The notes: a model not told the origin generated them from the sequence alone. 64,000 nucleotides of DNA from Paragyromitra xinjiangensis (GCA_038503065.1 JBCAMK010000004.1:62001-126000); one strand, 5' to 3'. Shown: positions 1-13,224, counted from the first letter of the stretch. Translations and numbers: made by a program.

Positions 1-397
1 GACAGTAGAGGTGTACCTCGTTTGCCTGCTAACATACACAAACAAATGGTAGGCGTAATCCCGGGTTAACAGATTGAAAGGCGCGGGTACACAAAGGGGA
101 TGCGGTATGAAGACAGGGAATTGACTAATGAAGCGGAAGTGAATTTATCTCATAAAGGGAACCACGAAAAGGAAAAACAAGGCCATCTCAAGAAGGTATG
201 AAAAACGTTATGCTAAAGTGAAAGAAGGTCGGTTCCAAAAGTTGGATTAATCCTCTAGGGTTGTTTCCAGAGAGGCTTAATTGTAGAAGGATATCTATTG
301 GGGGGTGTGTACGCATGCACACAGAATAATCTTCTGGAGCGTGAATTAGTACATGACCTATTCAATTCATACTGAGGGAATATAGGAGTTCTCACTT
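1..397. other. left-edge spacer, no gene seen
   Basis: No recognisable coding sequence, RNA gene or repeat. It includes the 3' flank of the minus-strand NLR-like gene. Confidence 0.5.
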
Positions 398-3300
398 TCA
401 TCTTCCAAAAATCCAACGCGCTCTAGATCTGGGTACCATAGCTCTATATGAAATATTGAAAGAGTTCCACCGTTTCATGCTGGATTCTTTCTCCTCGCTA
501 AGAATCGTTTCCGGATGGTCTTTGCCGAATAATTTTTCCCGTCCATTCCGTACCCTTCTATGAAGAGTCAAAGCCTCAGCATATTTCCTCTGCTTCTCGA
601 GTATACTGGCCTTGCCATGTATGGCTGTGAGCGTCAAAGGGTGGCCTGGGCCAACTGCTTTTTCCAGCCCTACTAATGCTTCTTGATAACGGTCAAGCGC
701 TTCCGGATACCGTCTCTCTTTCTTGAGCACTTTCGCAATGCTGCTGATTGCCTCAAATGTCAAGGGATGCTCATCTCCTAAAGCACCCACCCGTCCATCT
801 AGTACATTTTGATAGTGAATCAACGCATCCTTATACTTTCCTTTATTCACCAACAAGTTACCCATTCCATGATGGGCCAAGAGCGTCCAAGGGTGATTTT
901 CGCCTAATTTCTCTCTCCATCCATCTAGTGCGTATTGGTACCGTTCTAAAGCCGCATCGAATTTCTTCTGATGCTCCAACACAGCACCAGTTCTGTACAC
1001 GACCAACAGGGTTGAAGGGTGCTCTTTACCTAGTTTCTGGCTCAACCCATCGTGAGCGCGTTTGTACAATGTCATAGCTTCATCGTATCGCGCGAGTTTA
1101 TCGAGTACGTTCGCCATCCCATGCACTGCCTCCAGCGTTGACGGGTGGTCTTTGCCGACCGCATTCTCTTGGCCTTGTTCTGCTTGCTGATAACACTTCA
1201 ATGCATCTTCGTACCGCCCCTGACTGCTTAGCACGCTTGCTATATCGCACATCGCCATCCACGTCATATTGTGATCCACACCCAGAGCATTTGACATTCC
1301 CTCCTGCACCTGCTTGTATATATCGAGTGCTTGGTCGTATTTCCCTTGATTTTCTAAGGAATAGGCGATGCCGAACTTCGATGAGAGGGTTGTAGCATGG
1401 TCCTTCCCCAATTCCCTCTCCTGTCCCTCGTCTGCTATTCTATACCACTTTAGGGCCTCTGCGTATTGGCCTTTCCTGTTCATCACTCTGCCGATGTCAT
1501 TTGCGGCCATGTACTCTCCACGAACACCCATCTGACGCTTTTGAAACCCATCATACACTTCCCGATACTCGCTGAGAGCCTTGTCGTATTGCCCTTGGGT
1601 ATCATGAATATCTGCCATGCCGTTGATCGTCATTAGGGTCCAAGGATGATCTCTCCCGAATATATCCTCGATCCCTCTCAACACCCGTTCATACAAACTC
1701 AGGGCCTCTTCATAGAGCCCTTGAGTGCCATAAAGACCTGCAATACTATGGGCAGTGTCAAGGGTTGAATAGTGGTTCTTGCCCAAGCTCTCCTCTTGTC
1801 CCTTTAATACTCGCTCATATTTTTGCTGTGCCTCCCTATACCTCCCCTGAGTTTCAAACACTAATGCTATGACATGTATTGTATCGAGTATTGAAGGGTC
1901 GTTTGCGTCCATGGTTTTGTCCGCAATTTTTTTCTCTTTCGCCGAGCGCACTTCCTCAAGTAAAGATAATGCTTCCGTGTAGTTGCCCAAATCCTTATGC
2001 ACCACTGCCATACTCTGTCGAGTTTCGAGCGTCAAGGGATCCGATTTTCCCAGCTTTTTCTCTTGCACCTCTAGCACCTTTTCGTATTCCTGTAGAGCCT
2101 CTTTGTACTCGCCCTCTTCGAGGAAGACTTTGGCTATATAATGGCGAGTGTCAAGCGTTGAAAGGTCATCTTTGCCAAGTGTCTTCTCCTTTCCAACTAG
2201 TGCCCGTCTATACCACTCCAGAGCCTCGGAGTACTTGGCCTGCAAGAATAGGTTCTTGCCAAAATGGTCCATCATCTTCATATCATCAGGATCGACAGAT
2301 TTCTTCTTAGGACCGCTAAGAACTTTGGCATACGCATCGTGGGCTTCGTCGACATATCCGAGGCGTGTGTACATCCTGGCGAGAGAATAGAGAGCCGCCT
2401 GAACTTTAACATATTGCGGCTCGTTCTCTGCGATTGTGTGGTTTTTGAAGGTTTCAAAACAACATTTGATATGCGGCACAATCGAAAGCTCGTAGGTCCA
2501 CTCTTCAGAGGATCTGGGGCTATCAAGAACAAATGTTGATGTGACTAGATACAAAGCGAGCTCGGAGTACTCTTTCTCAAGTCCAAGGGCTCCCTTAGTA
2601 TCCTTATCTATGGCTCGTTTCTGATCAACCTCCCCCCCACGCGATTGCGGGCGCTGCATCCCAGCGACGTGACTTCGGACCCACTTATGGACAACTGGAT
2701 GAATCCAAATGCTGTAGCCCCCAGGTGTTTCGGATGCCTCTCTCTTAATCAAAGATAGCGAGATAAGATTGTTGAGCGCCTCGCCGATAGTTTGCTCGCC
2801 TTTTAGTTACAAATTAGCTTTTGATAACACTAAAGCTGTTAAATCCGAGCGAATTCACAAACTTTTCATCCAATTAACCTCCCCTCTCCCGCGGTACAAC
2901 ATCTCTCGCTGGATGCTTCTATTCCCAATGAATGAACACAGCATCAGTAATTTAGCTGCATCCTGGGGAAGTGCATCGAAAGATAGCCTCCATACTGTAT
3001 TTGTTGTGTGTCGGGTTGTCGCAAACACCGTATTTCCCTTCGGATCCTTATTCTCAAACATATGTTCAGTGTATTTCGTTCTCAAAAGTTCCTCGTACTC
3101 CGCGAAGGACCCTTCAACGGTAAACACGTAGGCTCCTGCTTGATCGAGGGCGAGCGGGAGTCCACCGACTAGCTCTATGATATTAATTGCGTGACTATTT
3201 TCTATGGGCATCATCGCTCGTTAGCAGGTGCTATGTTTGCTAAGTAACGTATAGTAAACTAGAGCACCGGCCTGAGGAAAACAAACCAATTTTTGAAAGT

Positions 3301-4667
3301 TGATGCTTCTTCGAACTCTTTTTCAGTAACTCCACACCCGCCTCTTTCCCAAATTCAGCCACGCGGATAGCCTCATATTTCCCAACGGCTTCTTTCTTCC
3401 GAGTAGTGATTATCACATGTCCGAAATTTCCCCCTGGGAGTAGCTCGTCGAGGTCTAGAGAACCCGGATCGTCGTAATTGTCGATCAAAAGCAACCAACG
3501 GTCATTGTCCTCTCTAGAAAGCCATTTCTTAAGAAGCTTGGAAGCCGATGGCGCGATAGCGTCTATCAATTTTTTGCGGGTATCGACGTTGTCATGAACT
3601 TCAAGTGCGTTGGCGATTTCCTGGTGGGTTGAAAACTTTGATAAAGCCGCGTAACGGGCGATGATTTTTTCCAATGCTTCAAGCGCGCTTTTCTCCATCT
3701 CGGTAGAGTTATCGGCGTTAACCCAAAATACTGAGGAATACCGTCCTTGGTATCTATAGGCGTACTCTAGAGCAATTTGTGACTTTCCTATACCGCCAAG
3801 CCCGTGCAAAGCAATCACTTTGCAATCCAAGGGTTGAGAAGAAGGGAGCGGGTTGGGTGCTTTGGGCCAGAAATTTTGACAAATTTCCTCGAAAATATCC
3901 TTTCTCCCACAGAAGTGAGGGTTTTTGGGGTATTGGGGGCTAAATTTGACCTTATACTCTGGAGGGGTACCTGTTATTCCAATTAGAATGAAAACTCAGC
4001 TTCTAACTTGTCCGTACTTACTGGCTTTGAGGGGTAGGTCAAGACGATCCAAAGCCTCATTCCACCGCTTGAGTTGCCCTACTAGACTTTCCAATTTGCC
4101 CTTACCTGAAAAAGCCCAACCAAATTTCCTAGGCACCGAAAGGTTCTCCTGGATGTTGAAGGAATACTTTCCTAAAACATCTAACTGTTCTTTTATCGAT
4201 GAATTCCCTCTCAACCCTAGTTTGTCTAGTTCCTGGAGGTACGTGCGGTTCTCCGGTGAAGGTGAAGGAGAACGCGTCCGGCTTGGTGATTTACTAGACG
4301 ACCGGAAAATCTTCGGCACCGACAAGTTTAACCTTCCTCTTTGTGGTGCGGGATCGAGTGATGCACCTTTTCTAAACTTGTCTCGTAAAGGATTCGCATC
4401 TACGAGGATCGTCACAATTATTGCAAGTATTTTAAGGGCCAACGCATATCTCTCCTCCTCCTGGGGGTTGAGATGTATGTTTTTCTGGTCATCTAGGCCT
4501 CGTTGCATTGCCCAAGTCCTCAAAACTTGCATTTCCAGCATGAACTCCGTTTCGAGTTGGGAAAAATCGCGACCAGCATCTTTAGATGCCTCGAAAAGCT
4601 GGTGTATTTGGTAGCTGTAAGTGACGAACTGGGTGACAAGGGGTACGACGCCAAAAGTAATGTCCAT
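398..4667 (-). CDS. NLR-like STAND protein: HeLo-like, NB-ARC, TPR
   Basis: Four exons join in one frame: 4667-4022, 3970-3287, 3201-2863 and 2799-398, with introns of 51, 85 and 63 nt. The first has a GTAAGT donor and the second a TGCTAAC branch point. The product is 1356 residues. Residues 1-210 resemble fungal HeLo/SesA-like domains (a Gly-Arg-Asp-Phe motif near residue 32). A P-loop (GLGGIGKS, about 272-279), a Walker B stretch (LLLIDNYDD, about 367), an IITTR sensor and a GLPLAL motif define NB-ARC. A winged-helix part with a His-Pro-x-x-His motif follows near 590. From about 660 to the end there are some 13 kinesin-light-chain-type TPRs. In this family the TPRs sense a ligand, the NTPase oligomerises and the N-terminus triggers cell death or incompatibility. 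The domains are seen; the role here is inferred. Confidence 0.9.
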
Positions 4668-5017
4668 ATTTCTATCACGCTATCAATAGCAGTATCTTTT
4701 TCGTATTCAGGACAGATGGGGAAGCACTGCGTAATTGACTGCTGTGGCAGATAAAACCGAAAACTCTCAAGACGTGAATGATGATGGATGTGGAAATACT
4801 AGTGCTGGTAGGATTGCGTGGTGGTAAAGGCTAGTTGTGGGCCCAAAAGATGAGTATCAGTTAAAGGCGAATATTAGTTGAAAATGCGCAGAAAAATATC
4901 TCTAAGCGTGAGAGAGGAGACTGAACCCCAGACCTGCCAGCTGACGTGTCCCAGATGCGTTGGGTCCTTGTCTCGTCCAATAATCAAACAATAATGATGA
5001 TAGCGAATAGGTCCTTT

Positions 5018-5287
5018 TACTCGTATTCTTCAAACGTTACCGGAATCTGGTAACGGGGAGCGCCATGTCTCTGCTGCTGGCTCGCCTTCTATGAGTTGCT
5101 ATTCACCACGCCACAAACAAAATCTAGCAACCTATTTGGCTAAGCCCTTAGTTGCACAAAATTCAACAAATAATAGAGGATTTCTAGCGGAGTATCTGCC
5201 AGTTAAATGATACAGGATGCGGGTGAGTGTATTGCATGCTAGCGGCAGCCCATACCAGTATCCGGTAACGTTTGAAGAATACGAGTA
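5018..5287. repeat. inverted repeat, 27-bp perfect arms
   Basis: Arms 5018-5044 and 5261-5287 are exact reverse complements, and weaker similarity continues inward. About 216 bp separate them. Perfect arms this long suggest a small non-autonomous DNA element, but no target duplication or second copy was seen. Confidence 0.6.
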
Positions 5288-6040
5288 GTGTCTGTCTTGA
5301 AGGCAGGGCCATATGCGCGTGCTGAAACGCGCAGGTGGCAGCTTGATCGGGTCGCACCATAAGCTCATAGTTGCTAGGGAACCGTCGATCGACCGTCAAC
5401 ATCTAGCTAGTAACGTTAATTGAATTCACATTATTATTGTGAAAGCTCATATGCCATGAGTTCTCGGCTTTACTTAGCCCCAAATATCTCAAAGTTATCC
5501 TCGCCTAGGTACTCTCCTATTAGATATCGAGGATGACAGTACTTTCTCAGTTATAAAGAATGGGGGCCAGGCTGAACCATCAGGGTGGGGATTGTGTCCC
5601 GGCTGGCTGAATGGACGCTGAGGCTCGGTTGTGACCACCGGATAAACGCTTGGCCAACAAGATTTCCTTACCTACCCAGTGATAACGTGATTCTAACCTG
5701 CAGCCCCGTTCGTCATAATTGAGGAAATACGAGATTGCTCATGCGCTCATAGAATTTCCCAGCTCATTTTCCAGTGCGAGTGAGGCCATAGACTTAGACA
5801 GAAAAACCCTGATCGGCGAATACCAAGGCAGTTCGCGACCCGGTTTCAGGACGGAACACATCCAAATAAGCTCATACGCCAGCGCCCGACGAAACTGTGA
5901 AACCTAAGTAGTCTAAGACATACCTAGTCCCCACCATTCACGATGAGCGTTTCAACACAGAACAAAGTGTGGCACCCGCTGTTCCGATTTGTCAGCGATT
6001 TTTTTCTCCGCCAATAAGTAAGGAGAGATAGCCACTTGTA

Positions 6041-6301
6041 CTACGGCGTCAGGGAAAATCTGTTGACACCTGGCGGCAGTGGCGGTGCACCTACTAGAGT
6101 AAATACATACCATATTTCATCTCAAGCTTCAATTAAAGTCTGTAACTCACCTGATATGTTTCTAATTAAACACTCCAAATAAGGCTCTTATGCTTTCGCA
6201 GTAGGTAGCTATCCTTCCTAGCTTCACCGAGCGGGTGGGAGGGTTGAGTGCTCGCACTGCCACCATCGCCGGGTGTCGACAGATTAACCCGGCACCCGTA
6301 G
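6041..6301. mobile_element. MITE family A, diverged copy (261 bp)
   Basis: The ends form a terminal inverted repeat of about 45 bp with mismatches and are flanked by TA (6039-6040 and 6302-6303). The TIR starts CTACGG and contains a CTGT(C/T)GACA core followed by a GGTGGC(A/G)GTGC-like end, as in the copies at 12984, 54278, 54661 and 55379. TA flanks are typical of Tc1/mariner/pogo elements. No coding capacity. Confidence 0.65.
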
Positions 6302-7704
6302 TACTATCCTCGATCATCCAAATATTAATGCTAGGACGCGGGCCAAATACTAGAACACAAATTCTAGTGAGAAACTTGCTTAGATCCGGTAGGGCAACTA
6401 GTTTTTGCCCAATTAGAAATCCGATCGGGCATCTCTAGCATTTGGGCCGCCCTGGCGTTTGGCTGATCGAAGATAGCAGACTAGTAGGTGTCTCTCTAGC
6501 TGGTAACAAGTGAACCCTAACCTTAAGCAGTCTCGACGAAGGAAACACGGCGAAAGGGAACCACAGTACCCTAGAATACCTATCTGAAGTACGTACAGGA
6601 TGTTCATTCCTAGCCATAAAAGTGTTGTCAAAAAACATGGAGGGTTCCGGATATTGTTATTTCTATGAAATATCAATAGGGTGACTTATTAATTCTTCAT
6701 AGGACATTTGGGGCCGACCTGTCGGTGTCTAATTCCCCTATCTCTGATAATTTGCTGGAGATCTCCCTGGGGCCTAAGATCCTTTGAGCTTGCGCTCGGA
6801 TTGAACCCAATATCCATCAAACAGCGATAGAGCGTTAAAACCCTTCCCTAGCCAAGCCATGAGGGTATATTCCCATCCCGTGACCTTAGTACGACCTCGG
6901 TCGCTATTTCTAGGACTATAGTCGTGACTATGAACAGTTCGATAGGACCGAGTACGGTAGGGTAGACGACATAGCATACGTGGCGGGAGTTAAGCTTCGT
7001 ACTATATAGATCCAGGCCAAGCACTGGAATTGTGGTGCATAAGGGGATGCGTGGGACGGTCTCATGGAGAACTGCGTATTGAAGGCGACGATAATAAAGG
7101 TGGTGGAGGATGAGTTGAGGTCTAGATATAGTTCCTGTATAAATACCACCCCGTGACACAACCCAAGACAGCATCTCATAGGCTCGAAGTGTATAGAGTT
7201 TTCCCCTCCATTTTCTAGAGTTTAAAAACCCCGATATATCTTTTCACATACCTTAGAACTTATGAAATCTTCAGAATGTAGGATATTTATATATAGCTGA
7301 TACATCGAAGATTCCTTACTGGCTCGGTATGTTGGGTGCGTAGCGAGAAACCCATGGTCACCCGCACCTTCAATTGAACTTCGGATTTGTGGGATACTTT
7401 GTCTGATTCATGCCCTCTTTTTGTAGGGGCTATAGGTGAAACCATCACCTTCCAAGCCAGCTGCAGTAGTAATGTGGAAGACCACAATATCTTTTTCAGT
7501 GGCTATCACAATATGTCGCAGGGATAACCATATGGGTAAGCGAAACTTAATATTCCTATCCTAACACAAACGGGAATGTAGACCGAAAGAGATATAGAAG
7601 ATAGAGAGATACTAATGGCAGAGACAGAAAGCAGCTAGATAGCCAAATAAATGCATAAAGTAAACCCCCAAGAACTTCAACATGTTCAACTTACACCATT
7701 ATAA

Positions 7705-8905
7705 CTAGGATTCGCCTGTAGATATCGCTGCTATCGGACCCCAATAGTTGGTATGGCGTATACGTGCTACCATTTGGAATTCTTTGTTCTGGTAAAAGAA
7801 ATGAATTCTTGGGCCTGCCCCATAAGTTCGGTACGGGTCTTGATCGTCGAACGGTGAAGCAACTACTGCACATCTGCTGTGGAGAATAGAATCATCGCCC
7901 CCGGTAGCGTTTGGGGTTTTGAACGTTCCCGGAGACATATACACAGTACATTGCGTTGACTCCACGGCACAAAAGTAAAAACCTTTGTCGGGAACGCATA
8001 CCGTAGCGAAGGAACAAAGAGGGGCCACTTGCAAGGTATGAGTTCCTGCGAGTCTCCATTAGACGCCGAGGAGTCCCAAAGACAAAGATTCTATACGTGG
8101 ATGTAGTAAAAGGGTAATCTTACCGCCAGCCCAATCCCCACAACCCTTCGTTGTAGACGTTCTGACGGTACATGTATTATCTTGATAAATGACGGTAATT
8201 TCTCTTTGACTTAAGGCAGCCGCAGCAATCGAAGTGCCGGTAATAGCGGCCCCAATAGAAGTCTCATGATGCAACCATCCTGAGTCGCGGGTGTATATGT
8301 GCTCTTTTAACCCGTTGTCTTCAGTCTGATAGTATAGTCGAATGACTGCCCCTTGATCAATAACTATCGCCGAAAGCTGGGAGCTTGGATGGACACGAAT
8401 TAATTTCTTGTTGAAATCTAAGGCCGTCACCCAAGTTTCTCCATTGAAAAAGATACCTAAAAGTCGCAAAATCCAATTAGTAATCTATGGTGTTTCTCGA
8501 AGAGTGCTAGATCTGGGGTATTACTCCGAATGAAGTTCTCCGAATTGAGATAGAAGAGGTAAATCTAAGCTTGATATCAGCAATTGCTTGTACCCCTTCA
8601 AAATCCGTGATATACAATCTGACCCTTTCATTCCCTGGGTGAATCTCTTTGTCATTTGGACATTCTGTGGCATATACAACGGCAGCAAGCGGTGTATGCC
8701 ATTTCGCATTATTGGCAATAGTAAGTCTAGTGTATTCATCTCCTCCCTCGTACGTCCGGTCTTTTTTCGATATGACCCTGCGAATTCTTCCTTGGTTATC
8801 TTGGAAGAAAACGTGATGTCTCAAGGAGGGCCAAACACCACAGGCAGCAATGGCGGAGTGCCGAAGCATAGAAGTTTTGGGATTATACGGCGTTTTGGTG
8901 GCCAT
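7705..8905 (-). CDS. fucose-specific lectin-like beta-propeller protein
   Basis: The product resembles the Aleuria/Aspergillus fucose-lectin family, six-bladed propellers of about 310 residues that bind fucose between blades. Repeated blade signatures are visible: HHVFFQDNQGRIRR, VRLYITD, IRLYYQTEDNGLKEH, ITVIYQD and IHFFYQ, each with a following Trp-containing strand. The last intron is clear (8123-8046, GTAAGA donor, CTCGCAG acceptor), and the C-terminal exon is 8045-7705. Exon 2 is best started at 8484. Exon 1 then ends at either 8594 (109-nt intron, about 337 residues) or 8525 (40-nt intron, about 360 residues); both keep frame and neither donor is strong. There is no signal peptide, as is usual for the family. 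The exon 1/2 junction falls inside a blade, so mild decay cannot be excluded. Sugar specificity is inferred. Confidence 0.75.
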
Positions 8906-11213
8906 GGTGGAGTGTAGATGAAAATTGCGGACAGCAAATATGAGAAAATTTGCGTACGGAGAGAATATATCAAAGAACTGACAACAGCAGTGGGGTCTTA
9001 AATATGCAGCTTCATCACATTCACCTTATTCGGAGTCCGAACCTATTAGATTCATAAAATCCTAGGGCATTTATCAGGTTTATTTCCAACACGACCAGAA
9101 TGCTTACTATCTATACACAATTAACACCTCCAGCGTGGATTTCCTTCGCAAAAATTGGAGAACCGTAGATTTGTATTGTATGCAGGCCCAGTCCGCCGGT
9201 CATTCACATGCAGAATAATGCTGAAGAGAGGTTGGCGCCCTCTATCATAATAGGTAATCCGGGCACCCGTATCAGTGATAGACTTCGTGCTTAAGTGGGA
9301 TATCACATAATTTATCCATCCACTAGTCATTTATTTTGGTGAGATGGCTGAAGATTTCCCCAAGTTCTTCTCGTTACGAAAGTGAGATTGGTCATATGCA
9401 GGTCATCACGCGTAGGTTTATATGCGCAGTGCATGCATGCCCTAGCGTTCCACAGGCATCTTGAATATGATATCGATATTGGAGATCTGAAATGAAATAT
9501 CATCTGAAATTAAATTGTTTGGCATGTATAGTTTTCCACGAAATGTAAAAGCAGACCACTTTGAAAACATCTTATGGACGGCTTAACTTTGACGGGGGAG
9601 TCTAGTTTAGGTAACTTGTAGGCATTCACTCCACGTTGATTGAGCGTAACCTCCACTATGAAGAGTTTTGATCAGGATAGATTCCAAACTCGGATTTTAA
9701 CGGTAGTACGATGGCCACATCAGTCAACCTACATGTATCCCTTGCCATTATAACCCAAAGGGTACCGGTTGGATGCATGTATGAATTAATAAGCCTGCCC
9801 TCGGGTCACCCTAGACTCCCGATCCCGTATCTGACTAGGCCCGATACCCTTTTTTATTTTTTTATTTCCTTTTTTTTGGAGGGGAAGGGGGCCGCGGGGT
9901 TATGGGTTGCTTATTCAGCATTTCGTTTAACTCCCTCCAGACGGTTGCAGGGGAATATTCTTCCTTAACATTAATTGACCTCGAGCTCAACTCAGCCATA
10001 TCGATATCAAGATAAATCTAATTCCTGTACCTTACCGTTTCAACTTCTCCTTCTGAACTAATTCAGCCTTTCGAGTACACACAAAAAACTAGGCCCGAGG
10101 ATTCTAGGGGCATGAGCAAAGCTTTGTTGAAAGGGTGTAGGAAACATTGAGGAAACAAATCATCCCAGCAATAGATCGAATGATATCCGATAGTGCGGGG
10201 GAAAGAGGGGGAGCAGCGATATATCGATAAGTATGAGAATCCCCAACATTCTAACGCAAGCCCTCTCTTTATTTTACTTATAAGGCGAGAGAATTTTTAG
10301 CTACTCAAATTTTTTCCGATAAAGATCTCGATGAAAGCCCTCGTTAGAGACCCAGGTGCGGTTGACTTTCCCGGCTTTTCCTCGTTCACATCGAGTGGGT
10401 ATGCCTGCACCGCTTCTGGGGTTGCTTGCGCTATTGCGACAAGGTTCTGCCGAATAACCGCAATCAAATCCTGATACGAAACCCATACCACGATAACGCC
10501 TTGCGCTTATCCAATATCCAGAAATAAAAAGAACAATTTAGGACCTTGGAAGAGTATGAGCCTAGGGCCCAATTTCTGATTGGTCAAGGGGCAACGGCAA
10601 ACAAACTAACCCTTGTGAGGATTTACTTTCGCATATGCGATGGAGTGTTGATATTTCAATGAAGATACCAGAGGAGAGCTTCGGAGAGCTTCTTTATCTT
10701 GCAATTGGCTAGCGGCCCTATTAGCTTTGTATCATTGACATATTTTCCGCTGGAATTTTCAGGGAGCTCAATGTGGATACTTTATATAAATTGATGAAGT
10801 ATATAATTTGTATGAGTGGTGGAAGAACTTTACTCCATAAGTATCAATGCCATGCGAGTGTTCGCCTGTCTCCGATTAACCTGCACAAATCGACGCTAGT
10901 CGGGTTGGGTTCTAATAAATCTAATTTACGATGGTGTGAGCATTCTGCGGGTTACCTAAACCGTCTTTCCCCGCTTTTCTTCCTCGAGGCTGATGCGACA
11001 TGTTTAATCTAGGATGAACAATTACGGTTTGTTTACCCATAGAATACACCTTCATCTATTAGGAAACCATTTAGCCGTGGGTAGGTTTTGGGCTCCTCTA
11101 GCAATAATAATTGCCCACAGTTCATCGCATCTTGCTTAAATCCCCAACAGCAGAAATTTAACCCTTTCCACGCCTGATGGATTTTAAAGGGCACCATCAG
11201 CCCTACCAGCGAG
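8906..11213. other. intergenic region, nothing recognisable
   Basis: Only short open frames without family resemblance, such as a 64-codon minus frame at 10297-10491, and a T-rich tract near 9850-9880. No inverted repeats or RNA genes were seen. Confidence 0.5.
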
Positions 11214-12396
11214 ATGAAGACCCCAACCCCCATCTATGATTCACTTTTATGCCTTACATACCGGCTAGAAGAGTCGAGCACAGCGTTCGAGGTTCCGGAG
11301 GAGGGCTTCGAACAGCTTACTACCCTTGTCAACCATATTTCTTATATTTTAGAGGAATCAGGAAATGAGGTTTTTATGACCCCGAACACCAACAATATCG
11401 AAAGACACTTCTCTAAGCTATCTTACGAGTTTCGAAGGAATTTGTTGAAGAAAAAACAACCTTGAATCGCCTTATTGAATTCCTCATTCAAGATCAAGAG
11501 CTTGGGCTATTGACATCAGTGTACCGCCAATTCTCTGATCTTGGCCAGGCATTGATCTCCGGGATTGGCGGATTATATTGGGACCAGCTTTTACACCTCC
11601 TACAAAACATCACCGATCCAGAATCCGATCACGACCTCGAAAACATACATGACATTATCAATAGTTGCAACGACTCACTTAAGGACCTCACCCGAGAAAA
11701 TCTCCTAGATTCCGCAGCTTTCCGAGATCCAGCCGTTCTTGGGCGCGCAAACTTAAGCGGAAATGCTGTCGAGCTTGGGTTTGCCAATGATGCTGCGCTA
11801 CGAGCTAAGAATTTGACACTACGGGTATGTTTTATTGTTAGAAGTCATAGCCTAACAACTGACTCTCAAAATAGCCCAACCTGTTCTCCGAGTCCGAATA
11901 CAAATGTTCATTGTGTTCTGCAGGGGAGGAGCCTGAGGTCGTATCCGGAAAGTCTGCTGGGGAGGATGATTGCCTTCTAAGGTTCCCCGGACGTTTGGGC
12001 GGCAAGAAGCTAGAGCCCATAATTGACACTGGTGGAGGTGCAAACTTGGTTAAAGCATCATGGCTTAGAGAGAATGGTTTTATGATCGATCCAGATCCAC
12101 AACGCCACAGAATCTTGCTAAATGCCGACGGCACAACGTCAGAGCCTATCCCGTGTATGGATTTCACTTGGAGCTTTGACGGAAGAAACAAGATTTGGAC
12201 AGATGTGGAGTTCATTATCACAGAGAACTTCTCCCACGACGCGTTGCTAGGAATGCCATTTCTGAAGCTTTCGGAGACTATTCACAACAAGGCAGGGCGG
12301 CTTGTTTTCCCCGAGTACAAGAATGTCCACGCAAAGGCTACTGATGCTATTCCACTATATGGATTTGGCCAGACGAAAGCCAAACCTCCTAAATGA
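11214..12396 (+). CDS. retropepsin-like aspartic protease protein, frameshifted
   Basis: The frame runs from ATG 11214 to a run of six A (11451-11456), where it must shift: the first frame stops at 11463-11465, and the downstream frame has no ATG before the protease domain. One missing A would explain it. A clean intron follows (11825-11874, GTATGT donor, CCTAAC branch, ATAG acceptor). Exon 2 encodes a CxxC pair, then a pepsin-like flap unit with the catalytic motif IIDTGGGANLV, and a second hydrophobic-Gly motif DALLGMPFL. These mark a retropepsin-like fold that works as a homodimer with one Asp per subunit. The N-terminal 200 residues are helical and unrecognised. No reverse transcriptase, RNase H or integrase is nearby, so it may be a stand-alone, domesticated or relic protease. 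Whether the frameshift is real or an assembly error is open. Confidence 0.7.
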
Positions 12397-12983
12397 GAAC
12401 TATATATTTATTATTTCAGTTGAATCTTCGTTTTTGGTATTTCATTCAAAGAACAGTTACTCTTCTCGTAGATGTCTTTTTTTTTACTATCCCCTGCGAA
12501 TCTTCAACCGCAGATGTCAGGAAAGGCATCACAACTCAACCTTAATCGAATTCCTAATCAAATCCAAACCTGGGATCTGTGACATAAGTAAATTCATCTA
12601 CTTAAATAGGAACGATTACCTGGGTCGCCGTCTCGAACCAAATCAATTGGACTCAACTCTTCTCTATAGATTTACTTTCGCCGCCTATTCAGCCGAGCTA
12701 CACTACTCCCACCAAATTTACGCCGGCCAAGTCCGATCAGCAATGTCACACAAGAGATATGGGGACAGGATAAAAACTTTCGCTCGCAAAAGGTGTGCCC
12801 CACTCACCATACCGTATATACTGTCGAAATATGACCCAGCTATGCCCCCGAGCTAAACCCGATATGGCATCAAATGGGGCAAAAGCCACCAGAACTCTAC
12901 CTCGCTCCCCGCGCAAGCCACGTAACACTGTATGTTTTATTGGTCGGGCTGCTGAGGCAGAGCTAGGCCGTATTTCGACAGTA

Positions 12984-13224
12984 CTCGGGTGCAGGGGTAA
13001 GTCTAGCGACAGGTGCACGTGGCGGTGCAGCTGTTTTCTCAGTGGGCTCAAGCTCGTTTGAATTTCATACTTTTGCCAACTAAATTTGTTTGATGTTTAA
13101 TACATAGCATTCTTGCTCCCTTAGATGTCTTTATCAGGCCTCTCAGGGAGTTTTGGAGGGGAGAAGAAATTGGGATTTCTTACTCGCACCGCCACCTGTC
13201 ACCAGACTTACCCCTACACCCGAG
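12984..13224. mobile_element. MITE family A copy (241 bp)
   Basis: Near-perfect terminal inverted repeats starting CTCGGGTG(C/T)AGGGGTAAG are flanked by TA on both sides (12982-12983 and 13225-13226). The interior matches the copies at 54661 and 55379, including a Gly-Gly-poor stretch around CTCAGTGGGCTCAAGCTCG. Non-autonomous; TA duplication fits Tc1/mariner/pogo mobilisation. Confidence 0.85.

Larger units (their letters stand above)
4668..7704. other. intergenic region with inverted-repeat elements
   Basis: No convincing gene. It holds the NLR-like gene's upstream region, a 27-bp inverted-repeat pair (5018-5287) and a TA-flanked MITE (6041-6301). Short open frames here lack family resemblance and plausible splice sites. 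Confidence 0.5.

Noticed and set aside
12302..12856. 184-codon plus-strand frame after the retropepsin gene
   Set aside because: It overlaps the retropepsin exon in another frame and continues into non-coding DNA.
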